NCBI RefSeq assembly: GCF_017795885.1
Contig: NZ_CP059297.1
Location: 1,741,001-1,805,000, forward strand
DNA from: Brevundimonas sp. AJA228-03
GTDB taxonomy: Bacteria > Pseudomonadota > Alphaproteobacteria > Caulobacterales > Caulobacteraceae
Direction of reading: 5' to 3'
Length of the DNA: 64,000 nt
Position 1 is the stretch's first letter, and every line of letters starts with the position of its first letter. Position numbers and translations under genes: made by a program. A model generated the notes under the pieces. It was not told the DNA's origin, made no database searches, and was given only the letters and a program-made list of their open reading frames with translations. Below are positions 8,394 through 16,151 of this stretch, one piece after another.

Positions 8394-9577
8394 ACCCGGT
8401 CTATGTGGTCGCAGCGGTTCGTACGCCGATCGGCAAGTTTCGCGGGGCTCTGGCCGGGGTTCGCGCCGACCATCTGGGAGCCCATGCCCTGAATGAGCTG
8501 ATTGCGCGTGCCGGGGTCGACGCCAGCAGCATCGATGATGTCATTTTCGGCAATGTGACTCAGATTGGTGAGCAGTCCGCCAATATCGCGCGAACCTCAC
8601 TGCTGGGTGCAGGGTGGCCCGTAACGATCCCGGCTATGACGGTTGATCGCAAATGCGGGTCGTCGGAAGCGGCAATCCATATCGGCGCAGCGCAGATCGC
8701 GGCTGGCGTCAGTGATCTGGTCGTCGCGGGCGGAGCCGAGGCAATGTCGCGGGTGCCGATGGGGTCCAACCGCGCCATCCATGGCGAAGCGTTCGGATGG
8801 TTGGTATCGGATCGGTATGAACTGACGTCCCAGGGCGAGGCGGCCGAGCGGATTTCCGACAAATACGGCTTCGACCGCGACGCGCTCGACGACTTCGCCG
8901 CCGAAAGCCATCGCCGCGCCGCGGCCGCTACAGATGCTGGATATTTCCGGCCCGAAACCGTGTCCGTGCCAGTCGACGATCTGGCCGAGAAGGACTGGGA
9001 AGGGCCGCGCGAAACGCTTGACGTCGACCAGACCATCCGCCGCGAGACCAGTCGGGAAAAGCTGTCCACGTTGAAGCCCAGTTTCCGCGATCCAGGGCGG
9101 GTCACAGCCGGCAATGCCTCACAGATCTCGGATGGGGCAGCGGTCGTCCTGTTGGCTTCCGAAGCCGCCGTCAGGACGCATGGGCTGACGCCATTGGCCC
9201 GTATCGTGTCTGTTGCAGTGGTGGGGGCCGACCCGGTCTTGATGCTGGAAGGACCCGTTACTGCCAGTCGGAAGGCCGCGGCGTCTGCCGGACTGTCGTT
9301 CGATGATATCGGCCTGTTTGAAATCAACGAGGCCTTTGCCAGCGTTCCCCTGATGTGGATGCAGCAGACGGGTGTCGGCGCCGACCGGCTGAATGTAAAC
9401 GGAGGGGCCATCGCCCTGGGACATCCGCTGGGTGCGACCGGAGCGCGACTGGCAACGAGTTTGATCCACGAACTGGGTCGGACAGGACAGCGGTACGGGC
9501 TCCAGGCGATCTGTTGCTCGGGTGGCCTGGCCACGGCGACGGTCTATGAGAACCTGATGCCGAAGCCTGAGAACTGA
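8390..9577 (+). CDS. Acetyl-CoA C-acyltransferase (3-ketoacyl-CoA thiolase)
   Basis: A 395-residue degradative thiolase cleaving 3-oxoacyl-CoA with CoA. The nucleophilic cysteine is C89 in DRKCGSSEAA; the general-base His is in GGAIALGHPLGATGAR and the second active-site Cys in CCSGGLA near the C-terminus. The ATG at 8390 is used because it overlaps the stop of the preceding dehydrogenase gene (ATGA); an upstream extension in the same frame would read through that gene. It ends 10 bp from the convergent exporter gene. With the preceding gene it forms a complete oxidative and thiolytic module. Confidence 0.96.
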   Translation: MNPVYVVAAVRTPIGKFRGALAGVRADHLGAHALNELIARAGVDASSIDDVIFGNVTQIGEQSANIARTSLLGAGWPVTIPAMTVDRKCGSSEAAIHIGAAQIAAGVSDLVVAGGAEAMSRVPMGSNRAIHGEAFGWLVSDRYELTSQGEAAERISDKYGFDRDALDDFAAESHRRAAAATDAGYFRPETVSVPVDDLAEKDWEGPRETLDVDQTIRRETSREKLSTLKPSFRDPGRVTAGNASQISDGAAVVLLASEAAVRTHGLTPLARIVSVAVVGADPVLMLEGPVTASRKAAASAGLSFDDIGLFEINEAFASVPLMWMQQTGVGADRLNVNGGAIALGHPLGATGARLATSLIHELGRTGQRYGLQAICCSGGLATATVYENLMPKPEN

Positions 9578-9587
9578 TTTCGGATTG

Positions 9588-10559
9588 TCAGGCCGGGGTG
9601 TCAGTCTCCTTTCGGACGAGGCCCGGCGGTGTGACAGATTCCGGCTGCCCGACATCCAGGGCCAGCGTTCTCGCTCGCTTGGACCGGATCTCGCGAACGG
9701 TGATGTAGAGGGTTGATATGACGATTACGCCGGCACCGAGCCAGGTGAAGGTGTCAGGCCATTCGCCAAAGACGATCAGGCCCGCAATGACCGACAGGAC
9801 AAGCCGTGCATAGTCTATGGGCGCGAGGATCGCCGCCTCTCCAACCGCCATACCCTTGATGAACAGCAGCTGGTTGGCTGCGCTGAGGAGGCCGATCAGA
9901 AAGAGCGGAATAACGTCGCCCGGGCTGGGCCAGCGCCAGTCCGCCAGGGCAAATGGAAGGGCCAGAATTTCGCCAATGATGCTGGACCAGACCAGTATCG
10001 AACTGGCGGACAGGTTGCGTGTCAGGGATTTGACGCCCGTGATCGTGCCCGCCAGGCACAGGGCCGACGCCAGAGCAGCCAGATGGGGCCAGCCGATGGC
10101 AAGCTCGGCACCCCAGGGTCGCATGATGATGACGACGCCAACGAACCCGAGAGCTACGGCCACGATCTGACCGGGGCCGATCATTTCGCGGAGGAACAGG
10201 GCTGCCAGCAGCACGACCCATAGGGGCCGGGTGAAGGACAGGGCGTTTGCCTCGGCCATAGGCAGGGCTTCGTAGGTATAGAGCAGAAGGATCATCCCGA
10301 TCGTCGCCAGCAAGGCGCGCAGGAACAGTGCGGGAATGGTCGATCTGGGCACGAACAGGACGCTGCGTGGACTGCGCAGCATAAAAGGAACGGCGACGAT
10401 CAGCGACCCCGTCTGGCGGTAGAAATTCTGCACATGGGACGGGTAGTCACCACTCAGATGTTTCACCAGGGTCGTCATGGTGACGAAGGTTACCCCTGAC
10501 AGCAGCACCCAGATCGCACCCTGCAGATTGGGCGACAGACGCGCAAAGCCGGCCTTCAA
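9588..10559 (-). CDS. EamA/DMT-family transporter
   Basis: A 323-residue membrane protein with about ten hydrophobic segments in two repeated EamA halves (for example LWVVLLAALFLREMIGPGQ closing the first half). Drug/metabolite transporters of this type export amino acids, metabolites or toxic compounds from the cytoplasm. The start is a TTG whose T overlaps the stop region of the preceding CMD gene (TTGA), implying coupling. It is the last gene of the minus-strand operon that begins at 14509. The cargo is unknown; efflux of a pathway intermediate is an inference from context. Confidence 0.9.
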   Translation of the reverse strand: MKAGFARLSPNLQGAIWVLLSGVTFVTMTTLVKHLSGDYPSHVQNFYRQTGSLIVAVPFMLRSPRSVLFVPRSTIPALFLRALLATIGMILLLYTYEALPMAEANALSFTRPLWVVLLAALFLREMIGPGQIVAVALGFVGVVIIMRPWGAELAIGWPHLAALASALCLAGTITGVKSLTRNLSASSILVWSSIIGEILALPFALADWRWPSPGDVIPLFLIGLLSAANQLLFIKGMAVGEAAILAPIDYARLVLSVIAGLIVFGEWPDTFTWLGAGVIVISTLYITVREIRSKRARTLALDVGQPESVTPPGLVRKETDTPA

Positions 10560-11077
10560 TCCGGTTTGTCCTCGTAACCCTTGAGCACATAGGTCATCCG
10601 CCCTCCGGCCAGCATCAGACCGCTGAACAGGTGCAGTTCGACGATCTGGTCCTCTGAGAAATGGTCGCGGAGGTGGTCGAAGATCTCGTCGCCAATGGAA
10701 AGATAGTCACCGGCGAAAAGCCCGGCGAAACGCAGGGCCGCCTGTTCTGGCGGGCTGAAGCGCGGGTCAGACCAGTCGCTGCACGCCATGATATCGGCCT
10801 CTGAGACCTCATCGGACTTGCGGGCGACCTGGCAGATCGGACAGTTGGTGATCGAGGCGATCTTCAGCCGGACCAGTTCACGCAACCGTTCGGGCAGGAC
10901 GCCACGTTCGTGGATCTCGGCCATTGTTCCAAGCCAGGCATTGGCTGCGGCCGGCCTTCGGGCCCAGATCTGGACCGGCAGGGTGCTGGACAGCATCCGC
11001 GTTGCCTGTCCTTGAGCGATCGTTGCGCGAAGGGGCTCGGACAAGCTTTCGAGCGGCAAGGGGGCGACTCTGGCCAT
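10556..11077 (-). CDS. Carboxymuconolactone decarboxylase/AhpD-like protein
   Basis: A 173-residue all-helical CMD-fold protein. The central ERLRELVRLKIASITNCPIC block, with Cys79 and Cys82 in a CxxC, is the AhpD/CMD signature; the His that follows in true AhpD (CxxCxxxH) is not at the expected place. Family members include gamma-carboxymuconolactone decarboxylase, AhpD reductases and many uncharacterised detoxification proteins. No other protocatechuate-branch gene is seen nearby, so a genuine decarboxylase role is doubtful. It lies 2 bp after the VOC gene and overlaps the exporter gene. Confidence 0.88.
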   Translation of the reverse strand: MARVAPLPLESLSEPLRATIAQGQATRMLSSTLPVQIWARRPAAANAWLGTMAEIHERGVLPERLRELVRLKIASITNCPICQVARKSDEVSEADIMACSDWSDPRFSPPEQAALRFAGLFAGDYLSIGDEIFDHLRDHFSEDQIVELHLFSGLMLAGGRMTYVLKGYEDKPD

Positions 11078-11079
11078 GG

Positions 11080-12048
11080 TCAGGTCTGGTCTTCGCAGAA
11101 CTCGAAGATGGCGCCGCCGAGTTCAGCCGGATCGACCCGAAGCATTGCACCACCCACGGCCTCGCAGTCGTCGATCCGCTCGAATCTGACGCCGAGGGCC
11201 CTGAGCCGCTCGGCCTTGGCATCCAGGCCCGTGACCGAGATCCGGATATAGTGTGGCCCCGGGCCCCAGTTGTGCAGATATCGACCCGTCGGGCTGTCCC
11301 ACCGAGTCGGCTGGATCACATCGAGCGTGGCACTGGTTCCGAGGTTGAAGCCGACTTGGGCAACCTTGTAACCCTCCCTGTCCAGTTGCTGGACCGCTCC
11401 ACCGGGCTGGAGGTCGAGGTTGGCGTCGAGGCGGCGGAGGACGTCGTCCAGATCGCGCACGAGGAAACCGCGGCCGACGACGCGCACCATGTCGCCTGGC
11501 CGGGGATCACGTGGCCGTGGGGGAGGGGAAGAGAAGGCTTCAGCAGGCATCTGGATCGCCTGCAGCGGAATGACCTCGATGCAAAGACCCCCGTCGACCG
11601 AGGGCTCATAGACCGGGTTCTCGGGCGTGCATCCCACCCACAGCCGGTCAAAGGGCATTTCCGGCGTCAGCTGGGCGAGGCGGAAGGGCTGGTTCTTGCT
11701 GAGAAGATGTTCGACCACGCCACCGATATTGTCGGAGACCAGGACGGTAGCGTGCGTCTTGATCGGACGGAAAGGCCCCTGGAAATCTTCCAGGCTCTTG
11801 AGGAATCCCGGGAACATGGGATCGCCGGTATTGGGGAGATCCAGATGCCCCTGGGGTTCGACCCGGGTGGGTGAAATGGCCAGTGACTTATGAACCCTCA
11901 GGAAGTGGGCGACATAGGGATGGCCGGGGAAGGCCTGGCGCCAGTTCGCGTGGCCGTGGATTTCCAGCTTGGAGACGATCTGGTGGGCCGTATGGTCGGC
12001 ATCGTGGACCATCAGATCGCCGCTGAGCAGCAGGTCATAGAGGCTCAT
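11080..12048 (-). CDS. VOC (glyoxalase/extradiol-like) superfamily protein
   Basis: A 322-residue protein with two vicinal-oxygen-chelate modules, the second visible around VGRGFLVRDLDDVLRRLDAN and PHYIRISVTGLDAKAERL. Metal ligands cannot be assigned with confidence: the usual first-strand His is not present in the second module (GFLVRD). It may be a lyase, isomerase or dioxygenase of the VOC fold, or a catalytically altered paralogue. A strong AAGGAG precedes the ATG at 12048. It lies between the aldolase-type thiolase gene and the CMD gene in the same operon. Confidence 0.8.
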   Translation of the reverse strand: MSLYDLLLSGDLMVHDADHTAHQIVSKLEIHGHANWRQAFPGHPYVAHFLRVHKSLAISPTRVEPQGHLDLPNTGDPMFPGFLKSLEDFQGPFRPIKTHATVLVSDNIGGVVEHLLSKNQPFRLAQLTPEMPFDRLWVGCTPENPVYEPSVDGGLCIEVIPLQAIQMPAEAFSSPPPRPRDPRPGDMVRVVGRGFLVRDLDDVLRRLDANLDLQPGGAVQQLDREGYKVAQVGFNLGTSATLDVIQPTRWDSPTGRYLHNWGPGPHYIRISVTGLDAKAERLRALGVRFERIDDCEAVGGAMLRVDPAELGGAIFEFCEDQT

Positions 12049-12096
12049 CTCGTTCTCCTTGTTATCGGCTGCACGCGGGCGCTTGCCGGATCAATT

Positions 12097-13287
12097 TCAG
12101 TCCTTGACCAGAAGCAGGCTGCCTGCGAGCGGGCCGCCACCGGCGGCACAGACGGCCACATGGGGGTCCCGGATCTGTCGTTCGCCCCCGCGGCCCCACA
12201 GCTGGGTGCAGGCCTCGTGGACATAGCCCATGCCGTGGGTGCGTCCGCCCGACAGCTGGCCGCCATTGGTGTTGAGCGGGAGTTCGCCGTCGAGCGCGAT
12301 GCGGTGCCCGCCCTCGACAAACGCTCCGCTTCCGCCCTTTGGACACAGACCCAGGCCTTCGAGCCACATCATGGTCAGGATGCTGAAGCCATCGTAGAGC
12401 TGCGCCGTATCGACATCGGAAGGTTTCAGGTCGGTACGCGCCCACATCGCCCTGGCCGCGTCCGGCATGGCATTGGCGGTCAGATCAACCTGGTCCCAGA
12501 GATAGGGCTGGTTCATGGCCGCACCGATGGCTTCGATGCGTATCGGCGTATGTCTCAGGTCTTTCGCCAGGTCGCGGCGCGAAAGGACGATGGCAGTCGA
12601 AGCGTCGCAATGGACGTCGCAATCGAACATCCTGAGCGGTGTTGAGATCATCTTCGACGCGAAGTAGTCGTCCATGGTCATCGGTTTGCGCATGACGGCC
12701 TTGGGGTTCAGCTGTGCATTGCGACGCGTCGTAAGCGCGATCTGCGCCAGCTGCTCAGGCGTCGTTCCATAGGTCTCCATGTGGAGAGCGGCGTACATCG
12801 CTGTGATGTTGACGACCGACAGCACGTTGAAGGGCGTGCACCACTGCCACATGAAATTCCCGTCGCGGGGTCCGGACTTGGCCGCGAGGCTCTGATCCCT
12901 TGAACCGCTCGACCGGTTGCTGGATTCCGTGATCGTTCGAAAGACGAGGACGTGGTTCGCCATTCCCGCAGCGATGGCCATGGCACCGTTCATGACCCCG
13001 GCGAGGGGGCCGGCGGCTTCGTAACCTCCGCTGAACCAGTTGCAGTTCAGCCCGAGCATGGTCATGACCGACAGCGGGCCGACCGGCGAAAAACTCGAAC
13101 CGTTTGAGTTGTCGCCGGGCCAGGAACACACCCCGTCGATGTCCTTGGGGCTCAGGCCCGCATCGGCGATGGCCTCCAGCGCCGCGTCCACCGTCAGCTG
13201 CATCGCCGAGCGAGAAGAAGGGCGTCCGACCTCGGACTGGCCGATGCCGGTGATGGCGACGTTCTTTTCCAGAAACCGGGTGTTCAT
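12097..13287 (-). CDS. Ltp-type (SCP-x thiolase-like) protein, probable retro-aldolase subunit
   Basis: A 396-residue thiolase-fold lipid-transfer-type protein without the thiolase nucleophile: the segment that should carry Cys reads SGGYEAAGPLAG (86-97). Tyr298 (in LYDGFS) and Tyr355 (in GMGYVHEA) are at positions comparable with the catalytic tyrosines reported for actinobacterial Ltp2, which with a DUF35 partner cleaves the steroid side chain by a retro-aldol reaction. The adjacent, 4-bp overlapping gene encodes such a DUF35 protein, so a two-subunit aldolase acting on a CoA thioester is the best reading. It is not a conventional thiolase; a ketothiolase at 8.4 kb already covers that role. 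Confidence 0.88.
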   Translation of the reverse strand: MNTRFLEKNVAITGIGQSEVGRPSSRSAMQLTVDAALEAIADAGLSPKDIDGVCSWPGDNSNGSSFSPVGPLSVMTMLGLNCNWFSGGYEAAGPLAGVMNGAMAIAAGMANHVLVFRTITESSNRSSGSRDQSLAAKSGPRDGNFMWQWCTPFNVLSVVNITAMYAALHMETYGTTPEQLAQIALTTRRNAQLNPKAVMRKPMTMDDYFASKMISTPLRMFDCDVHCDASTAIVLSRRDLAKDLRHTPIRIEAIGAAMNQPYLWDQVDLTANAMPDAARAMWARTDLKPSDVDTAQLYDGFSILTMMWLEGLGLCPKGGSGAFVEGGHRIALDGELPLNTNGGQLSGGRTHGMGYVHEACTQLWGRGGERQIRDPHVAVCAAGGGPLAGSLLLVKD

Positions 13288-13682
13288 CGGGCCGCTCGTT
13301 CGAACAGGGGAATCCAGACGTCCTCGATGTTCTCGAACACGACGGTCACAGGCGCGCCGATCGCTACCTCATCGGCCGGACAGTTCACGACGTTGGACAG
13401 GAAACGGAGGCCGGTCTGCTCTTCCAGTTCGATGATCGCGACCACGTAAGGCTCGGTCAGCGCCGGCGACCAGGGCTGATGATTGATCGTAAAGGTCACC
13501 ACGCGGCCACGGCCGGACACCGGCGTCGGCGTGACGTTCAGGCTGCTGCAATGCCTGCAGATCGGTGCCGGGGGGTGGAAGTACAGGGTGCAGTCGTCGC
13601 AACGGTGTATCCGCAACTCTCCGACTTCCCCGCCGGTCCAGAACGGACGTGTTTCTGCACTGAGCAGCGGAAGTTTTCTCAC
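13284..13682 (-). CDS. DUF35 (zinc ribbon/OB-fold) protein, partner of the Ltp-type aldolase
   Basis: A 132-residue OB-fold protein with a rubredoxin-like zinc ribbon formed by Cys28, Cys31, Cys42 and Cys45, followed by the OB domain (GRGRVVTFTINHQP onward). In steroid-degrading bacteria DUF35 domains bind and activate Ltp-type aldolases and can help channel substrate from the hydratase. The start is GTG at 13682 with GGAGG about 8 bp upstream. The stop overlaps the Ltp gene start (ATGA). No MaoC-like hydratase domain is fused or adjacent; the upstream crotonase at 13.7 kb may supply hydration instead. Confidence 0.9.
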   Translation of the reverse strand: MRKLPLLSAETRPFWTGGEVGELRIHRCDDCTLYFHPPAPICRHCSSLNVTPTPVSGRGRVVTFTINHQPWSPALTEPYVVAIIELEEQTGLRFLSNVVNCPADEVAIGAPVTVVFENIEDVWIPLFERAAR

Positions 13683-13714
13683 CGTTCGGCCTCCGGACCT
13701 TGACCACAGCCCAT

Positions 13715-14509
13715 CTAGCGCCCCGTGAACGCTGGCGGGCGCTTTTCCTTGAAGGCGCGGGCCGCTTCCTTGCGGTCCTCGGTCGACATGAGAAGGACGA
13801 ACAAATCCTTCTCGAGCTTCAGTCCGGCGCGCAGGTCGAGTTCAAGCCCGTCGCGTGCCGCCTCCTTGACGAAGGCCGAGGCGGTCGCTGGCTTTGAGGC
13901 GATACGTTCGGCAATCGCCTGAACCTCTTCAATCAGGCTCTCGGGTGAAGCCGACAGACGCGAAACCAGGCCGATCCTGAGAGCCTCGGTCGCGTCGATC
14001 CGGTCGCCCGTCAGAAGCAGGTCAAGCGCGCGCCCAAGCCCGACGATACGAGGCAGGCGCTGGGTTCCGCCGCCGCCGGGGATCAGGCCAAGGCCGGTCT
14101 CGGGAAGGCCAAACACGGCGTTGGGCGCCGCAATGCGGATATCGCAAGCCAGCGCGATCTCGACCCCGCCGCCCAGGCAGAAGCCATGGATGGCGGCCAC
14201 GACCGGCTTCCTGATCCGGTCCAGAACCTCGATCCATCCCGGAGTCATGCCGTCGCGAAGGGCTGGCAGGGAGGAGGCATCGCTCTGGAATTTGATGTCG
14301 GCACCGGCGCAGAATCCGCGGTCGCCGGATCCGCGTAGCGCGATCACCCGGATGTCCGGATCCTGATCCAGCCGTTCCAGCGCCTGTGTGACGTCTGTCC
14401 GAAGCGCGGGGTTGATCGCATTGATCTGGTTTGGACGATCAAGAACGACCCAGCCCACGCGATTGATGCGCTCGATCTGGACTGTGCGTTCGATGGCTTC
14501 ATCCGCCAT
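13715..14509 (-). CDS. Enoyl-CoA hydratase
   Basis: A 264-residue crotonase with both classical catalytic glutamates in place: GGGVEIALACD and GLPETGLGLIPGGGGTQRLPR. The oxyanion-hole block FCAGADIKF is at about residue 67. It should hydrate a 2-enoyl-CoA to the 3-hydroxyacyl-CoA, which the downstream Ltp/DUF35 pair could cleave or the dehydrogenase at 7.5 kb oxidise. It is the first gene of a six-gene minus-strand operon (crotonase, DUF35, Ltp, VOC, CMD, DMT) and lies 32 bp before the DUF35 gene. Confidence 0.95.
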   Translation of the reverse strand: MADEAIERTVQIERINRVGWVVLDRPNQINAINPALRTDVTQALERLDQDPDIRVIALRGSGDRGFCAGADIKFQSDASSLPALRDGMTPGWIEVLDRIRKPVVAAIHGFCLGGGVEIALACDIRIAAPNAVFGLPETGLGLIPGGGGTQRLPRIVGLGRALDLLLTGDRIDATEALRIGLVSRLSASPESLIEEVQAIAERIASKPATASAFVKEAARDGLELDLRAGLKLEKDLFVLLMSTEDRKEAARAFKEKRPPAFTGR

Positions 14510-14912
14510 GGACAGGCTCCGTCGGGTTTGTGGCCACGCTGTGCAGGACGACCGGGTGTTGAGGGCTAAAACCGGCCGCGCTCAAATGACCAAGCCTTCC
14601 GTGAACCGCTCCGAGTGCCGGGCGGCAAACCAGGCCCCTCCGGCAAGTGGTGTCGAGGTGTGTTCGGGCATGACTACAGGGCGACCTTGCAGCCTGAAGC
14701 CGGCGTCGCGATGGTGCGAAACTTGATAAGCACGGCGATCCTCCAGGCGCGCTTGAGGCGACGTCTGTTTTGTCGACGCTATGCCGATCGGCGCAATTCG
14801 GCAAGCGAAATGACGTTCTGTTATCAGAACGGATTTGCTTGTCAGTCGGGTCGCTGGCCGATAGGCGGACAGGGTGTACGGCTCGGTCCGTGACGCGATG
14901 GAGGTGGGTGCC
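14510..14912. other. Gene-free divergent promoter region with a possible gene remnant
   Basis: About 400 bp separate the crotonase operon from the quinone-reductase-like gene. The right end carries the best palindrome in the window (14814-14831). On the minus strand, 14582 to about 14757 stays open and uses G/C-rich third positions, ending in TGA at 14582 without a credible start, as if it were the 3' end of a decayed gene; I recognise no family in it. Confidence 0.5.
14814..14831. promoter_or_regulatory. Operator-like perfect palindrome, copy C
   Basis: CGTTCTG at 14814-14820 and CAGAACG at 14825-14831 are exact inverted copies separated by TTAT. This is the most symmetrical example of the TTCTG-N4-CAGAA element. 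It lies about 80 bp upstream of the probable start of the quinone-reductase-like gene, about where a promoter would be. Confidence 0.65.
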
Positions 14913-15935
14913 GTGCGAGCCCTGCAGAGTCTGACGCCGGGTGGTCCTGGCACGCTTATGGTTCGTGAGGTCGATGAACCGGTCCCGGCTTCAGGCCAGG
15001 TGGCCGTTAATGTCCATGCCTGCGGTGTCAATTTTCCGGACCTGCTGGTGATCGAAGACCGGTATCAGCTCAAGCCGATCCGGCCTTTCTCGCCTGGCAG
15101 CGAACTGTCAGGGATTGTGCATGCTGTCGGCGACGGGGTGACGTGGCCGATCGTCGGCCAGCGCGTGTCGGCCTCACTGCCATTCGGAGCCATGGCTGAA
15201 GTCGTGGTCGTATCGGCAGATCGCTGCACAGCTATCCCGGACAACATGCCCTTCGACGAGGCGGCCGCGTTCCAGGTGACCTATGGGACGGTCTACTATG
15301 CCCTGGTCGGTCGAGGGGGCATCCGCGCGGGCGATACCCTCCTTGTTCTCGGAGCCGGAGGGGGGATCGGACTTGCGGCGGTGGAGTTGGGCAAGGCGCT
15401 TGGCGCGCGGGTGATTGCCGCGGCATCCTCAAAGGACAAGCTCGACGCTGCCCTCGCAAAGGGTGCCGATGCAGGACTTCTTTATGATCCCGATCTTTCG
15501 GGAACAGATTCAGCCGAGGCATTTGCCCGGGCTTTGAGGTCCGCGTGCGGCGAGGGCGGCGTCGACGTCATCCTTGATCCTGTTGGGGGAGCCTGCAGCG
15601 AACTCGCATTCCGATCGATCGCCTGGCAAGGGCGCTATCTGGTTGTGGGATTTGCCGCCGGTATTCCCTCAATTCCATTGAACCGGATCCTGCTGAAGAG
15701 TGCCCAGGTCATCGGGGTCTTCTGGGGTGCCCATATGGCGCGCGACCCACTGGCAGGGGCCGAGGACATGCGACACTTGATGGCGCTCTATGCGGCAGGC
15801 CATATCCGGCCGAGCATCTCGGAACGGTTCTCGCTCGAACGGGGCGGAGAGGCGATCGCGAGGTTGGCTTCGCGCGGGGTGAGCGGCAAGATTGTCGTCG
15901 AGATCAAGGGTTCTGAAAACAGAATAGACGACTAA
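14913..15935 (+). CDS. NADPH:quinone oxidoreductase-like MDR family protein
   Basis: A zinc-free medium-chain reductase of about 340 residues. The N-terminal GroES-like domain has the quinone-reductase block ACGVNFPDLLVIEDRYQ and the Rossmann domain the motif VLGAGGGIGLAAVELGKALGA. Such enzymes reduce quinones or the double bond of enoyl thioesters with NADPH. I place the start at GTG 14913 because GGAGGTG lies 7 bp upstream and the protein then begins at the conserved VRALQSL; ATGs at 14874 and 14898 lack a Shine-Dalgarno. A short palindrome lies inside its 3' end, before the CoA ligase gene. Confidence 0.92.
   Translation: MRALQSLTPGGPGTLMVREVDEPVPASGQVAVNVHACGVNFPDLLVIEDRYQLKPIRPFSPGSELSGIVHAVGDGVTWPIVGQRVSASLPFGAMAEVVVVSADRCTAIPDNMPFDEAAAFQVTYGTVYYALVGRGGIRAGDTLLVLGAGGGIGLAAVELGKALGARVIAAASSKDKLDAALAKGADAGLLYDPDLSGTDSAEAFARALRSACGEGGVDVILDPVGGACSELAFRSIAWQGRYLVVGFAAGIPSIPLNRILLKSAQVIGVFWGAHMARDPLAGAEDMRHLMALYAAGHIRPSISERFSLERGGEAIARLASRGVSGKIVVEIKGSENRIDD
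15911..15924. promoter_or_regulatory. Operator-like palindrome, copy D
   Basis: TTCTG at 15911-15915 and CAGAA at 15920-15924 are exact half-sites with the N4 spacing. The element overlaps the last codons of the quinone-reductase-like gene, about 230 bp upstream of the CoA ligase start. A further lone CAGAA occurs at 15939-15943. Confidence 0.45.
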
Positions 15936-16151
15936 CACCAGAATACAGCTGGACCGTTTGGGGTGGCCCGGCTAGGTTCCCCTGAACCGGCCCAGCAAGA
16001 CCGGATAAGGAACCTGTCCGCCCGCCAAGTCGAACCGGCGCGAGTCGGCAGGACCCGAGGGACGATCAAGGCGAGGCGTGTCGCAGGTGTCGTGGGCCTC
16101 GCCCCGGACGACCCAACGACTCGTCTTCGCCAGAGTGGACGAAGGAACGCG

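Noticed and set aside
10556-11077. Assignment as gamma-carboxymuconolactone decarboxylase of the protocatechuate pathway
   Set aside because: The protein carries an AhpD-like CxxC, and no other protocatechuate-branch genes are nearby.
12097-13287. Annotation as an ordinary acetyl-CoA acetyltransferase
   Set aside because: The nucleophilic Cys and the GHPxG block of thiolases are absent, and the gene is coupled to a DUF35 partner.
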